A stretch of DNA of 64,000 nt. Origin: Branchiostoma belcheri (Eukaryota; Chordata; Leptocardii; Amphioxiformes; Branchiostomatidae). This document shows, one piece after another, positions 1-13,500 of the stretch. The notes under the pieces were generated by a model that worked only from the letters and a program-made list of their open reading frames with translations, made no database searches and was not told the origin of the DNA. Position 1 is the first letter of the stretch. Each line of letters opens with the position of its first letter. The stretch lies in assembly GCF_001625305.1 (NCBI RefSeq), contig NW_017802379.1, forward strand, positions 6,816,960-6,880,959, written 5' to 3'. The position numbers were made by a program, and so were the translations under genes.

Positions 1-122
1 AACAGCTAAAGATGCTGACTTAAAACACAGTAGCTATTTCTAGTCTATTTCTGTAATTATATGAAATAATGTCAAAAACCTTGAGGGTGTAGTGTCCGTT
101 GCCATGTAGTGTCCGTTGCCAA
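1..122. repeat. Contig end overlapping 14319-14441
   Basis: The 122 bases before the first N run are nearly identical to 14319-14441, including two copies of agtgtccgttgcc. This implies that the contig ending here overlaps the one beginning at 14033. The sequence between (143-14012) would then be an alternative haplotype placed in a gap. Confidence 0.75.
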
Positions 123-142
123 NNNNNNNNNNNNNNNNNNNN
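123..142. other. Assembly gap (20 N)
   Basis: Fixed-length run of 20 N. Confidence 0.99.
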
Positions 143-1289
143 ATTGTAATTTTTAGATGGGTCTTCTTTCATTTGAATGTTTAAATTTTAACTGTCATGG
201 ATTAACTGTCATTAACTGTCATGAGCCATGACAGTTTTAAAGGCTACTGAAACATAGCAGCATCCCATAGCTATGCAGATAGCTGTGAAATATAAAAGCA
301 GTTGAATTTGGAATGCTGAGTTCAGCATGATGAATGCCTCTAGCACAAGATTAATGACTGCTGGAATTTGGAGTGGTGGAGACTAAAGGGCCCGGGGCAC
401 ATTCAGCACTCTGTGCTAACAACATGGCAACATAACATGTTCTCTCTAAGCCTTCTCAAGTAACACTCAGCACAGGACCTGAATACTTGGCCTTCTAAAT
501 TTTCTGCTAGCATCTAAGGTGGCGAAATCTTATGTAGACACTTAATTTGATTGATCTGGATTATTGATATGCCATCATTGTTATAAAAATCTAGATGATT
601 CAATGGAGGTTAGACATCCAGGTAATGAGATACACAAGGAAACTCTAGCAACTGGATAGGTTTTGAAAATTGTCAGGCGTTTCAAGTAGCATCCACTCCT
701 TTTTATCAGTGACTAACGGAATTTATCCAAAAACTATGAATTAATTTGTAAATGAAGTGAACACACTTATTGAGATAGTCCATAAGAAAATAGGTAAAGG
801 TTATATATTAGGGTAGCATGTACATGTTATCATGATATTTCATTTTTCAAGCCTCAAAATATGCTTAAACGATAAAACCAGGTAATGATACATAATGTCA
901 GGATGTATCAAAATTGAGGATGTATAAAAGTGATGCCAATTTATAGGGTTTGCCTTTACTAGTATGATACATTGTTGGAGTTCTTAAACTGTTAGATTAC
1001 TTGACCCTGGAAAATTCCATGTCTGGGAGTAGTGTAGCCTGAAAGTGTAACCCCCAACCGATGGATACATCCAGATGTAACCATGCAAATCGGATAGCAG
1101 GTACTTAATCTTCCTATGATTGCCAGGGGCACATTTGGGTGTCTCGATCAATAGGGTAGGGCAGCTTGTCTTTGCTTTCACGCCACCTGAAAAGCCATTC
1201 AGGCAACGGCAAACAGCAGTTGGGCAGTTTACACCTGAATCGTTCGGAAAGTAACGGTACCAGGAGGTTAACCACTCTCTGCTGTGTGT

Positions 1290-1530
1290 GTGGAGCAAGG
1301 GTCAGTTATGCGGATTGTGTCACTTAGGGACGGGGCCGATACACCGAGCGCGCATCGCTGATGGCCAAATAGCCGCCGCCCAGTCGGCCAAACCGCCTGC
1401 GTCTCCGCGAGTGATCCGGAATATCCATCTTTCGGCGGGTTGATGAGTCTACGGGGAAGGATGCGGAATGGAATGGTGCCGGCCGGAATTCCAACGTCCT
1501 TGGCCAAGGGCATCGCAATCTGCCACAGTT
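1290..1530. other. CpG-rich island in MED13 upstream/intron sequence
   Basis: A local run rich in CpG (gacggggccgatacaccgag, cgccgcccagtcggccaaac) within otherwise AT-rich DNA. The minus strand is open for about 150 codons, but the translation has no family features. It could be a regulatory element or fossil coding sequence. Confidence 0.3.
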
Positions 1531-2279
1531 GGAATGTTTGGCGATTATTAGGGATCTTACAAATAAAGGTGGACAGGAAGTTACTAGGGTTTCCGGGAAA
1601 GTGATGATCTTTTATCGTCACAAGTTCAAGTTTGACACGCACTAGCTGTTGAACAAAAAGAACATGTGTAGCTTTTCTGGAAAACTTACCATTTACTTTT
1701 TTCTTGTACATCAAAAAGTATGATGCCATGCTGACTTACTTAGAATATTATGTAAGAATAAATTTGATATGACATCAAATCAAGTTTTCAGTGAAATGAA
1801 TTTTATTTTGTCATATTTGGCATAAATCCAGAAATAGGTTTTGCTCAATTTCAAAGTGGCCTGGTTTTGAGTGAAGATTTGGTTGTCATTTTTCATTAGC
1901 AATTCTATTCCTAGCAAGCAAGGAAAGAACGAAAAGGACTTTACCAGATCAGCTATAGATCTTCTTGAGTGAGAGCCTGGGTCATCGTTGTTTGAACCAC
2001 AGTTCCCGAGTCGATTCCCCGCGAATCCCTCTTCATTTCAAGCACTGTTTACCTCACCCCCTGAAATTGATTGATACAGTAATTAGATAGGAAGTTACAG
2101 CCCTATGAATTCACGCTCGCGTATGATGAATCCCCCTCCCCACACCATTCCCTATCACATTAAGCTAATTAATTACCCCTGTTGATAACGCTTCATTTTC
2201 TACACAAGATGCAGTAAATATGTCTCCACACTATAATGGAAAGGTCGTTTCCTAGCTGTTGCTGTTTGTGCCGTGACCT

Positions 2280-2560
2280 CTGGAATTAAGTTCGGCCGGC
2301 GAGGGTTTGAATTTCAGGCTTGGCCGGTGGCGGGGAAAATATCGTCATTTCCAAATTTCGTTTTATCTTCAGGTGGCGGCATTATGGCGTTATAGACCCT
2401 ACCCGTGCGCTTATCGTGGCGAGCGCAGGACCCGGTCCCGCGCTGCGTCGCCTGCATACTGATGGTTATCGCGGTGTAACTAGATACACGGCGAAGAGAT
2501 CATCCTTTACAACCCGGGCTATTTAGTTCACGGGCACACAGATGAGACAGGAGATGTAAT
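2280..2560. other. CpG-rich island, function unknown
   Basis: Contains gttcggccggcgagggtttg and ccggtcccgcgctgcgtcgc in AT-rich surroundings. No coding or RNA match is seen. It resembles the other intronic GC-rich blocks at 12690-13260, 22450-22890 and 25210-25600. Confidence 0.3.
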
Positions 2561-4446
2561 GTAATTTGGCGCGGGTGTCCCTGACAGGATTGCACTAAAG
2601 GGGATGGCTCTGTTTTGTCTCTCCGGAGCTTAGCGTTTTTGATGTCGTCTGATTCTGTCATTTTACGATGATTGAAGCAGTGAGAATGTATGTATGTAAT
2701 GTAGGGGTGCCCAGAAAATGTGGGAATGCCTCGGGTCAGTTAAGATAACTTGTTGTGACATGTACACCGTGAAGTGTAGGAAGTTTGAAATATAATTTGG
2801 ATAGACGTTACAACCATTGCTCTAAGGTATCATGTTGTTATGATACTCTAATGTAATATTTTCCCTTTAGGCAGTAGGTTTTGTAAATACAAAGTAGTGT
2901 ACGTAAGTCAATTCATAACACGGTAAAACAACATTGTGCCATAAATAGTGCTTGATAACTTGGCAAACTCTTGATGAAGCCAAAAATATATGTTTGAGGA
3001 TATGTAAACACTAGTTGTTGTGACACACTCAGCTTTATGTCAGGTATTAGCAAAAAGTACAGGTGCATTTGCGTAGGGGATGGGAAGGTTTTTTAGGCTT
3101 TGTCTGCAGAAAAACACCATTATCACAATCATGCACTAACGGACATTGCTTTTAGGTGGTAGCCAAGCAATAAGAGAACAATCACTTGTGATTAGGAAAG
3201 ACAAAACAAACATAGAACAAACTTATCTTTGTAGTTACATATTTCACAAAAATCAAGATGGCATTCTTGAGAGGGAAGCTTGTTCTTTCCTTGATAAGTG
3301 AATCATATTTACATCCAATAGCTTATAGCGCTTCGAATATGGTGCCTTAAAAATTTTTCAAAATTGCTCACCAAATTCAAAGTGACGAGTGCTGAGTGCT
3401 CTTGTCCAAAGCATTCATGCCCAAACCTCCATTTCTTCCCAATGATATTCAAGGTTCTCATATCATATTCTTGTCACAGGGCTCTTTCCAGACTTGTTTC
3501 AAAATGATGGTATAGTGTAGTAGGTTGTAACATTGCTATAGATCTTTGGCATGTTTCCTAAGAATACATAGATATGTGTGGTTTTGTAGTAGTATAGTAG
3601 TACTTTGATGTTGCAGTACAATTGTTCCCATTGTCAAGCAATCTCGCCTAACCCTTATATACGACATGGCACATGGATATGTCATATGGAAATGGGCATA
3701 TGCTCTCCATTGATCTCGGTGATGGGTCTCCAGCGACCGTATTTGATGTCGCTTCCACCATCAGAATACATGAGGGAACACATGGTTCGTGTGGAAAGGC
3801 ATGTCAGCTCCAATCCTGGCTGTTGCCACTCTCCTGACTTCTGAGCTACTGGAAATGGTTGTAGTCCTTAGGAGCATTAGGCCTAGGAAAGAAAAATTGT
3901 GTTCCCGGTTTCTTGACCGACCCTAGCAAAAATTCGAGCACCCTAGGCAGCCATTTGGTAAAGCTAGAAAATTTCGATCTGAATTTCTAAGCCTCTGAAT
4001 TTCAAGCCCTCTGAAGTTTAAAATTTCTTTTACCACATTTTCAGAAGCAGTTTTTTCTTCAGTAAATCGGGTGAAATATTTGTGTAATTAAAATCTAACA
4101 GGTGGATAATTCCTTGAAACATTCCCAATGCATTGTTAAAGTTTATTTGTTGGATCATTTAGTCAAAATCGAAAATAAATACTTTGAAATAAGAAGAAAA
4201 TCCCTACCTACAACTGACCTTAGTTTTTTCAGGAATGAAACCGGAAACACAACATTAATTTTCCCAGGCCTAAGCCTTGTTCCACTTTGCATATGTAATA
4301 ATTTGTGTAAAAAGGGAAGAGAATTTATCTTGAACATTGAGCCTGTGTGTAGTGGCAAGAGCATCTGTCCCTGTCAGGATCTGTGAACAGTTGACATAGG
4401 CGCACTTCCGTTCTAATCTAACCGCCCGTTCCTCTGTCGTTTTCAG

Positions 4447-4592
4447 CGAGTACCTGTCGTGCGCGTTCTCGTTCTTCCTGCACGGCGAGAGCACGGTCTG
4501 CACCAGCGTGGAGATCCAGGAGCACCAGTTGGTGGAGCGCCTGTCCGTACAACACTTCAACAACGTGCAGGGCACCGCGGGCGGCTTCCACG
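4447..4592 (+). CDS. MED13: MED13 exon a, allele 1
   Basis: The acceptor is a pyrimidine-rich tract ending in tttcag, and the donor is gtcagg. The exon encodes a Med13_N segment with [20 protein letters not shown], matching the vertebrate segment around LSCSFTFFLHG. It begins in phase 2, so two bases must come from an upstream exon that is not in the window. It is 146 nt long. The allelic copy at 15123-15268 differs by one silent change (cac/cat). Confidence 0.9.
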
Positions 4593-7500
4593 GTCAGGAA
4601 CTCACATTTATGATTTTTTTTTAATTATTAAGATTTTTCAAACTTCATAACCACTCTCAATACTGTATATTGTATAGAAAGTATAGTGTGAATACATAAT
4701 ATTACAGAAAAAAAAGATGAATTTTCAATTTCGAGGAATTACATTTATGATTGTCTTCCAAAGTATTGCCATTGTTGTCTCCTCGAATTTAACGTTTTTG
4801 AAAGAACGTTGAACACTACTTCAGTATTTTCTCCAACATTCTGACACAGGTTTGCACTGTAACTGTAATTTCAAACACAAGAAATTGAACTTCAGACTGT
4901 TCAACTCCAGTCTTTGTCAAGGAATAATGTTGCAAATGTATTTCTATTGGTTGGTCTTTTCACTTTAGAAAAAGGTATAAAGCAGTGCTCTATTTTTTTC
5001 TGTCATGGGCAGGAAAATTCTGTCAAATGACTGAAAGACTGATGTTGGCTAGAACAAGTTGGTATAAAGTTTTCCGATTTGGAACTTGCCCATGTTTCAC
5101 TCATGTCTGTTTACACTGTTGTACAGTCCTCCTGAGTCCATATGGCCTGCACGCCACCCTAACGGGGCGGACCTACAAGGCCAGCGACCCCACCACACAC
5201 AGGCTCCTGGACGAATGGAAGCACTTCTACCCCCTGAGCGACCAGGCGTCTGCAGACGTGGGGGCTGCAGGGGACGCCAGTAACACGCTGCCTGTAGCCG
5301 TGGAGGTGGTTGTAGGTAAGTGTTGAGTACCAGTGCCTTTGTAAAATAGCTTTATAGAGTTTAGTTGGTGCAGGTAGAATTGGAACTGTGCAGGTATTTC
5401 TGATATACAGTCAAACCTGTCGAAGCCGGACACCCATGGGACCAATTCTCAGGGAACCAGTTCTCAACATTTCTTTTTTTTTACTTGAACCGAACCGTTT
5501 TTATATATCTGGAACCGTTCCGGTGTACCGGTACACAGCACTAAGGCCATGTACTGGGTTTATATCACAAGTGTAGGTCTATTAACAAGACAAGTGTAGG
5601 TGTATCAAATGTCACCACCCATGAAGTGTACCAGTACTAGTAGTAATGGCAGTAGTTTCTGAACAGTTTTTAGTATGATCTATACTTCCTAAATTCTGAG
5701 TGGTCCAGGTAAAATTTTTCTGATGCACATAATTTTCCACGTTACTAGACTAAGTGCAAAGTATTTCAAGCCATATTGTTGTAGTAGTTGGGGATGCACA
5801 TATGTATTACCTTAGTAATACAGACTATGTGTTTGTTTCTGTACTGCTGTGCTAAGTATATATCATCCCTGTAGGTGGTTTGTTCAATACATGTGATGCT
5901 GGGCTAAGTACATTTTATACAGGTAGGGGGTACGCAGTCATGTGTGATGTTTTGATACATGTACCATAGGGCTCTAGCTAGCTCAATTTTGTAATTTCAT
6001 GATTGGACCTGGGGGGAGAAGAGTGCTCACACTCTAGGGGGGTCTGGGGCAAGTTGTGGATTTTGAAACCTTTAAAAATGCAGTCTTCCACATTTTGAGA
6101 GGCTTGAGATGGGGTTGAGAGTGGTTGTTGGTGGTCCTTTGTATGTTTTTATATTTTTACCTAAGATTTTTGTCAATTTTGTCACATCATTGACGGATTG
6201 GTTTAAAAAATGTTGTTTAAAAAAACGGGCTGGTTAGAGCCCTAATGTACCACTGTACTAAGTATCAAGTATCTGTCCTATCCATAGGTGGTGTGCGGAT
6301 GTGCTACCCTACCGAGTATGTGGTTGTGCCCATGGTCCACTGTGAGGAAGGGACCCAGACTGGAAGCGGTGGGGCCAGCTTATCTGCAGTACAGGTGAGA
6401 TTTAAACCTTCATATTCTACCACCTAAGGCCACACCAATTTGATTTGTTGGTTCTCTGATTTCTTTCAGAAAAAGTATGAAACGAGAGGGCGAAAAAAAT
6501 AAAAACAGACCTAGCTGTCCTCTGATAGCCCTAAAAGCTATGATAATGAATTTAAAAACCTTTTTATCAAACCAATGGATTGATAGATGGAAAAATTGTA
6601 ACAACTAGGAAGACAAGTAGCTTTCTTCAACTGTTTGGGCCAAATTGTGAGCATTTTGGAGTTGATTCAGAAAACCCAAATTTTTTTTTTTTTTTTTTGC
6701 AAATCAGAAAAAAAATGAAGCGGGCAAATCCGAGACCCAATGACTCAAATTGGTATGGCCTAAGTCTCTCATGAGAGTTTTCACTAAAACATGAGAAATT
6801 ATAAGTCATTGTAATAATAGTTTATGTATGATAACCAGGACTGCCAGTATAAGATATGAGCTAATTCTGTAAACTGGGTGATCTCTAGATCCCATATCGA
6901 TTCAAGTCCTCTATGATAGATGATACCTATTAATATAGTGACGTATGCCCATATCATCAATTTTAAATCCTACTGTATTTGTGGTAAACAGAGCTTGTTA
7001 TTATAATGGTAGGGATCCTAGCTTTGTGATAAGTAGTAGTTTTTCCTATCAGTGACAACAGCATGTTGTCCATGTAACATTGGTGATTATAAATCTTGAT
7101 ATATTACTCTGTATCCATCTGTCACGGATCTACCATGAAATATGTGGGGGGTGCTAAGCCTTTAAAACTGGGTGAGTTGCAGTCCAAACTTGACCCCTGC
7201 CACCCCCTCCCGTGACGAATGGAAGCTGCCAACGACCTTAACCCCCATTGGCCATAACTCTTAAATCCAACAAGGTCACCTGTGACATAGGGGTCGCCCT
7301 GTGTGGGATGGTATGCCATGGGGTTGGATTCGGTCAGGACTTGTCAGAAACCAGAAACGCAACTACTTTTTTGTAGGAAATTGGTAGGAATTTGAATCAA
7401 ACTTACTTCGTAACTATTTACCAATCAGTACAAAGTATTATGAAGTATGAAATCATCATTATGAAGTTTGAACTGTAATTTCCAACACAAGAGACTTAAC

Positions 7501-10500
7501 CTAATTTTTGACTGTGCAACTCCAGTCTTTGTCAAGGAATAAGCAATTCACCGCTTCAGTGACGTATTTGCATATCAATTAGCGATGGTTTCTTTTTTTT
7601 GGCAAATGTTTATGATATGTGAAAAAAATCTCGAATTGAGTATTACATCGGAAATAAACTTGAATTTTACTGAATTAGAACAAGATTATGCTAAAGCCAT
7701 GGCGTCTTATGTTATTTCAATTCTAAATGCAAATGCAAAGTTATTTGCATTAAGTCACCACAGAGCAGAGTGCAGCTCCCCCCTATTTACATCTCGGGGC
7801 AGATCGTTGAACAGGTACCCGCCTACACACACCTGGGTCTTACTGTGCACCAGTCCCTACGCTGGACAGAACACGCCCAACTTACCTCCAACAAGGCCAG
7901 GAGGACAATGGGACTCCTGTGGAAGCTACGTGGTAAACTCTCCCAAGAAGCCCTGGAACTAGCCTATTTCACGCTTATTCGTCCTAAGCTGGAATATGCT
8001 TCCATCCTACTTACCAACATCACTGCTGCGGCATCCAAGATCCTGGAGCGAGTGCAATACCACGCTGGGCGTCTCGTTTCGGGTGCGGCTGCGCGCACAC
8101 CCTACTCAGAGATCCTCCACAAGCTCAGGTGGGATAGTCTGGCGACCAGGAGGGACTACCATCGGCTAGTTACCATGTACAAACTTGTTAACGGCCCCGT
8201 CCCAGCCCACCTCGAGCCACTAATCCCGACGACCCGAGTCGCAAACAGCCAATCCCAGCGACGACTGCGGAACGCTCATCACCTTCACATCCCCCGGTGC
8301 AGAACAAACGTCTACAGAGACAGTTTCCTGTTGTACACCTCCCGACTGTGGAACCGCTTACCCAGCGAGGTCACAGGGTCGGCAACCATCTCCATATTCA
8401 AGGCCAAATGCAAACACCACCTCTTATCCTGATTACCTTAACACCAATTGTAAATAAAAATCCTCCAACCGTTCCATTTCAACTTTGATCATTTTATCGA
8501 TTTGTATTGTAATTACACTGTATTGCTTAATTATGTATTGATTGAATTTGTATGTACTTTGTATGTTTATTGCTATTGTAAATATTGAATTGAATTTTTA
8601 TGTACCAAGTGATATTGTATTTAAGTTATACTGTACTTTGTATTTATGCATTTATGTGTCAGTGGTAGCCGCTACCAGCCTTGTTGCTGCCTGGTTGCCA
8701 CTTGTTATGCACTGTTGCATTTAAATAAACAAACAAACAAACAAACAAATCTACAGATAAATTTCTTAAATTAACAGTGAAAAACTAGTCTAGTCATACA
8801 GGTATGTGGAAGGTTGCATGCCTGGCAGAAACTTGACTCTGATGACTGGCCAGACCACCAGGAAGTAGGGGCAACCTCAAGGTCATTTGTGACCTCAGAG
8901 GTCAATATTCTTGGCAAGGTCACAACTTGTGGACTGTGGCATTGCAAAGATGAAAAAAAAATGGACCAAAAATTTTAACTTTAAACATGTAACTACCAAC
9001 ACAGATGAACTTTCATGATAAAAAAAATGTTGTTCAGTAAAACAGTTGCAGATTGTTTACATGCGTCACTGATGTTTGCCAGTATTATGATTTATCTAAA
9101 AGTTGAGTGGTCAGAGTTGTTGACTCAGAATCCAAAGGTTTTGGGTTCGAACCCCAGGCAGGCCCAATCGTTGTGTAGTATTTCCTCACTGTAAATGAGT
9201 TTCAGACATAAAGCCGAGGTCCTGTGTTTGAGGAGAGACATACCTCAAGCACATAAAAGAACCCACCACACTTATTGAAAAGAGAGAGTCACAGGTTTCA
9301 AATCTTGAAGAGGTGATAGTCGCCCATTATGTCAATCCCTCCACAAATGTGGTAAAGCTTATAAATAAATAAATGAATAAATAAAAAATAAACTGTATGT
9401 AACTCAACCAGATGCTGAAAGAATATCAATTTCCACCCATGGGGATTTAAGATGTTAATGAGGTTATTAATTTTGCTGTCTCTCTCAACCTCATCTAAGA
9501 TTAACAAAGGTAACATGATAAATGTGAAAATGTTTCCTAATGCAATTAAAGTATGGGAAGGAAAAGGATGACTAATGACACCTTGAGGGCAAAACATTCT
9601 TTGTTCCGACTTTTAAATCAAGACTTATTGCATCTTTCACCTTGGAGTATATATTTCGATGAAAGGTTTATATTTGTTAAGCCGTCTTTTGGCTTCCAAA
9701 TGCAATAAATATGTGTTTGTTGCATCGTAAACTGCTTTGGTGGAATCATGGGAAGTGGAATGAACCAAGATGAAATGGGGGTGGAGGGTCGGCATACAAC
9801 TAACTTTTGTTTCAAGCTTTGCATATGCAAGATATTGCTCCTAATACTAATATGATTATGTATGCACACGAAATTTTGTCCTTTTATTTACTGTATCCTT
9901 ATCCTACTAATGAAAAACTAAAAATAGAAGATTTTTATTACCTTCGTCAGAAGGTTATGTGTTAGGTGCACTATATTTAGGGGTTGGCGAGTTTTTAATC
10001 GGTTGTAACTCGGTGTAGCGCATGTGTCTTCATGATATTTGGTAGGTAGGTTAGGGTTGGGAAAACAAAGATCAAGGTTAATTATGGGAAACCTAGCAGC
10101 TTTGTACGGTACTGCAGCAGTGTACATGGGTGTGATATCATCATAAAAAGTTAATTTGAGGCAAAGCAATCTTGAACAATACAACGTGTAAGTTGCAAAA
10201 CACAAAGCAAAAAAAAAACCAACGCAAACAACAAAGGTATGACTGAGATTATTGACCTCTAGTTCCAGTATGTATCATGCCATTCTCAAATGTGTGTTCC
10301 CCTTCATAATATGTATTTACAAATGTGTATACTTGCTCATACATGTGTTTGGTATAGTAACATTCCTGTTTACCTACCAAATTACACCCTAATATGACAG
10401 TAGTGATTGATGATGTCCTTTGGGGCCGTCCATATCTTTCTGATGGCTATATGTTTTTTTCAGTTTCAACATTGCCATTAGGCCACACCAATTTAATTTC

Positions 10501-13500
10501 TTGGTTAACGGATTTTTCTAGAAAAAAAATGGAGCGGGCGGGCGAAATAAAAATAAAAATAAAAATTTGAGACCACCTGCCATACAGCCATGTAGTAAGC
10601 AATCTATTAAGTTAAATTACAAAATGATATAAGACATTATATTAGACACTTATTGAACTGAAAGGACCATTACTAACATGTACATGAGCAACTTCTCTTA
10701 CATCCCTTTACAATTATTCGTATTATTTTGCAAGATACACATCTTTACTGTATGAACAACAAACTGTCAGTTGACAAGACTCCCATCCAACTGGTTTCAC
10801 TTTTATTCATCTTTCAAAGTTCCAAAGAGTGGTTTGAATCAGGGTGCTCTGTTCAGATCCCATTGTTTTCTTACAGTTCAGGGCACACAGCTTACCACTG
10901 GGCTGGGCATTCTATTGTGTCTGGCTGATATGGAAGTTATTTAGAGCTTGAAATTTACAATATCCTAAATATATGCTTTAGACAAATTTCCAGGAATGTG
11001 TAAAAGTTATTGGCAAAAGAATTAACTACTTTTACAGATATTTTATTTCTTTTTTTATCTTTTCCCAATTCCCAAAATGCTACCGGTAGGATACATTTTA
11101 TATTTCCCATTATACACTTTAGGTATGCTACAGCTACATTATACGTAGCCATCATTCAAACAAATAGCCACATTGACACACTCTTCAAGTTGCCACAAAT
11201 TCAATGGTCTAGGGTTTCACTATAGCTATAGACTCATAGAGTCTTTGATGCATGGGGATTTTTATTTGTAGGGGGAACCATTTTATTAAAAAAATTAGAT
11301 GTAATAATTGATGCATTATTTGCAATTGTACTCCTGTTGATAGGTATCTAAATGAGATGTAACTTTGTTAGAATGCCACATGCACATGTAGTATTTTTCA
11401 CAGAGTAATTTCTATAATTAAAAGAAACTGTTTCCCCCTACTCGAAGTGGACTCTTCCGACCGTGACAAAGTTGCTTTAGTGAATGGACTTACATGTACG
11501 TGCATGGAGGACTTTTTACTTTGCCAAATTCCCATGTTTGTGGTAGGATTTTGTACTTTTTAAGAGTAATACAGTTTTTGATGCCAGAATACATTGTTAT
11601 GTCGTGTTGTTTTTACATATTCCCTGGAAAAAAGATCGTTTTGAAGGTGTGTGTGCATGTGCCGCCCAGGCCGAGTTTATACGTTCGGCCCGTTACTAGC
11701 ACATGTTTCCGACACAATACGTGTTTCTAAATGAAATATAATATATATCTAAAAGGGAGATGATATGTTGTTACAGGCACGATGACTTAGTAAATCTACC
11801 GTACGTTTGACTGTCGTCAGTGAAGTTTTGTCCCATGAATGGTGACATGTGCAAAGGGGGTGGGGGGCGAGTTCTATATCAAAAGAATTTTTTTTGACGA
11901 ACTTTTGAAGAGGCAACCTAGCTTTCCGAACAAATTGCACTCAGAAAAATGTTTCTGCCTTGAAGCAATGTATTTTTAACGCTGTTAACTATGCCCAAAT
12001 TTTGAAAAATTACAACGTACGGGGTGGATTTTGGGGCCCCAATTCGGGACCCGAGAGTATGGTATTTTTGTTCTGTTTTTATTTTTTATTTCATTTTGGC
12101 AAAAAAACGAAGCGGCGAATCCGTTAACCAAGGAAATAAATTGGTGTGGCCTTAACATTGCCTGGTATGTTGTAAAAAATTCATGGGAATCTATAATTTT
12201 TTTTTTTGATTAGAAGAAATATTTGGTATTCAAGACTGTAGAAAATTATGGCTACAAGCCACAAATCTACATCAGTGAGCTTCATCACTTTGGAGAGGCT
12301 TAATTTTTAACAGTGGTAACCCCTGGATTATACTGCACATGGGAATTTCTGTGTAGGAATTAGCAGAAATGTATTGCTATTATTCGTCAAATTGCTGCAA
12401 TTCATGCATCGTTTCAACATTGGGGAATTGAGAGAAACAGTGATTAAGGTAGAAATTGTAAAAGGAAATTGTCCAGTTTTTAGATCAGGTCTTTGGGTAA
12501 ACATTAAAAATGTAAGGTTTTTGAATATTGTACTATACTACTAGGTACAGGGCTTGAAATAATTTTAAACAATTTTCTGAACGGTACCGAAAAAAAATTG
12601 TCTAGTGCAGGTAATTTTCAATGTTACCTGCACCAGTACAGGTATGCAGAAAAAAATGTTTCAAGCCCTGTTTTCCCTCCCACCACACTTAACCACATGC
12701 CAATCACACACCCGCCGATGTTAATACTAAAAGTGGGTATTTCCTCACCCACCCATGGTCTCCCCTGGCAGTTCCGCTATCCCATCAGTTCTCACAACTG
12801 CGGTACCAAAACGCGGATGGCCCGCTACAAATTGAAGTGACCCAGGAGCGTGATTCCCTCCCTCCTTGCGCGTGGTTGATGGGGAGTTATGGCCCGACTG
12901 GTCAGGGCTGGCAAATGGCTCCATGCATCACCACACCATGTGTGTCCGCACACTGCCCTGTGAAATCAGCGCTTTTCTTTATTTCTTTATTTCTTTATTT
13001 GAATTCACCACATGCAAAAAACAAGTGGAAGGGAGGACAAAACAGGTGTATCAACGCCTTTACAAGTTGTCCTCCCAAACCTGAAATGATAATACAAAAC
13101 AATACGGAACCAAGTCAAACAATAAACATTAGACATAAGACATCAAAAATCAGTAGACATGAAATATACAATTGCTAGGCGTAATTACCAACCACGGTGC
13201 CCCGGCATTGCCGCGTTTTTCGCTTATCCGCGTTACTGTGCTTAAGTCAGGGCTACGGGATTAAGTACTGTAGTTTCATGTTAACGAAAGTTTTTATATC
13301 AAGGAAGGTTAGCAGGGCTCGAAATACTGTTTCATATATTTGAGTTCTTTTTCAATAGTTTGCTTTGAAGCCATAAAAACGTATTAACACAAAGTAATAA
13401 TTACTAATATCTGGGTCCCCATGTTGATCAAGGATGTTTTGTATCAAAAATTATCTGTATCTATCTTAGTGCAATTCCAGGTTTTCATCCCCCAAAATAT

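Larger units (their letters stand above)
143..4446. other. MED13 intron/upstream sequence, no supported gene
   Basis: AT-rich DNA with no coding exon I can support. Two CpG-rich islands stand out (about 1290-1530 and 2280-2560). A stretch at about 640-700 resembles 21700-21780, so an interspersed repeat is shared. At 3690-3850 the minus strand has a short protein-like open stretch that I do not recognise. MED13 N-terminal exons are not found here. Confidence 0.5.

Noticed and set aside
1268-1729. 153-codon minus-strand open frame
   Set aside because: No recognisable domain or splice context. Composition is explained by a CpG-rich island.
3605-3860. Protein-like stretch on minus (SDGGSDIKYGRWRPITEINGEH)
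   Set aside because: Short, ends in a stop, and I recognise no family. It could be a fossil fragment, but I cannot support a gene.
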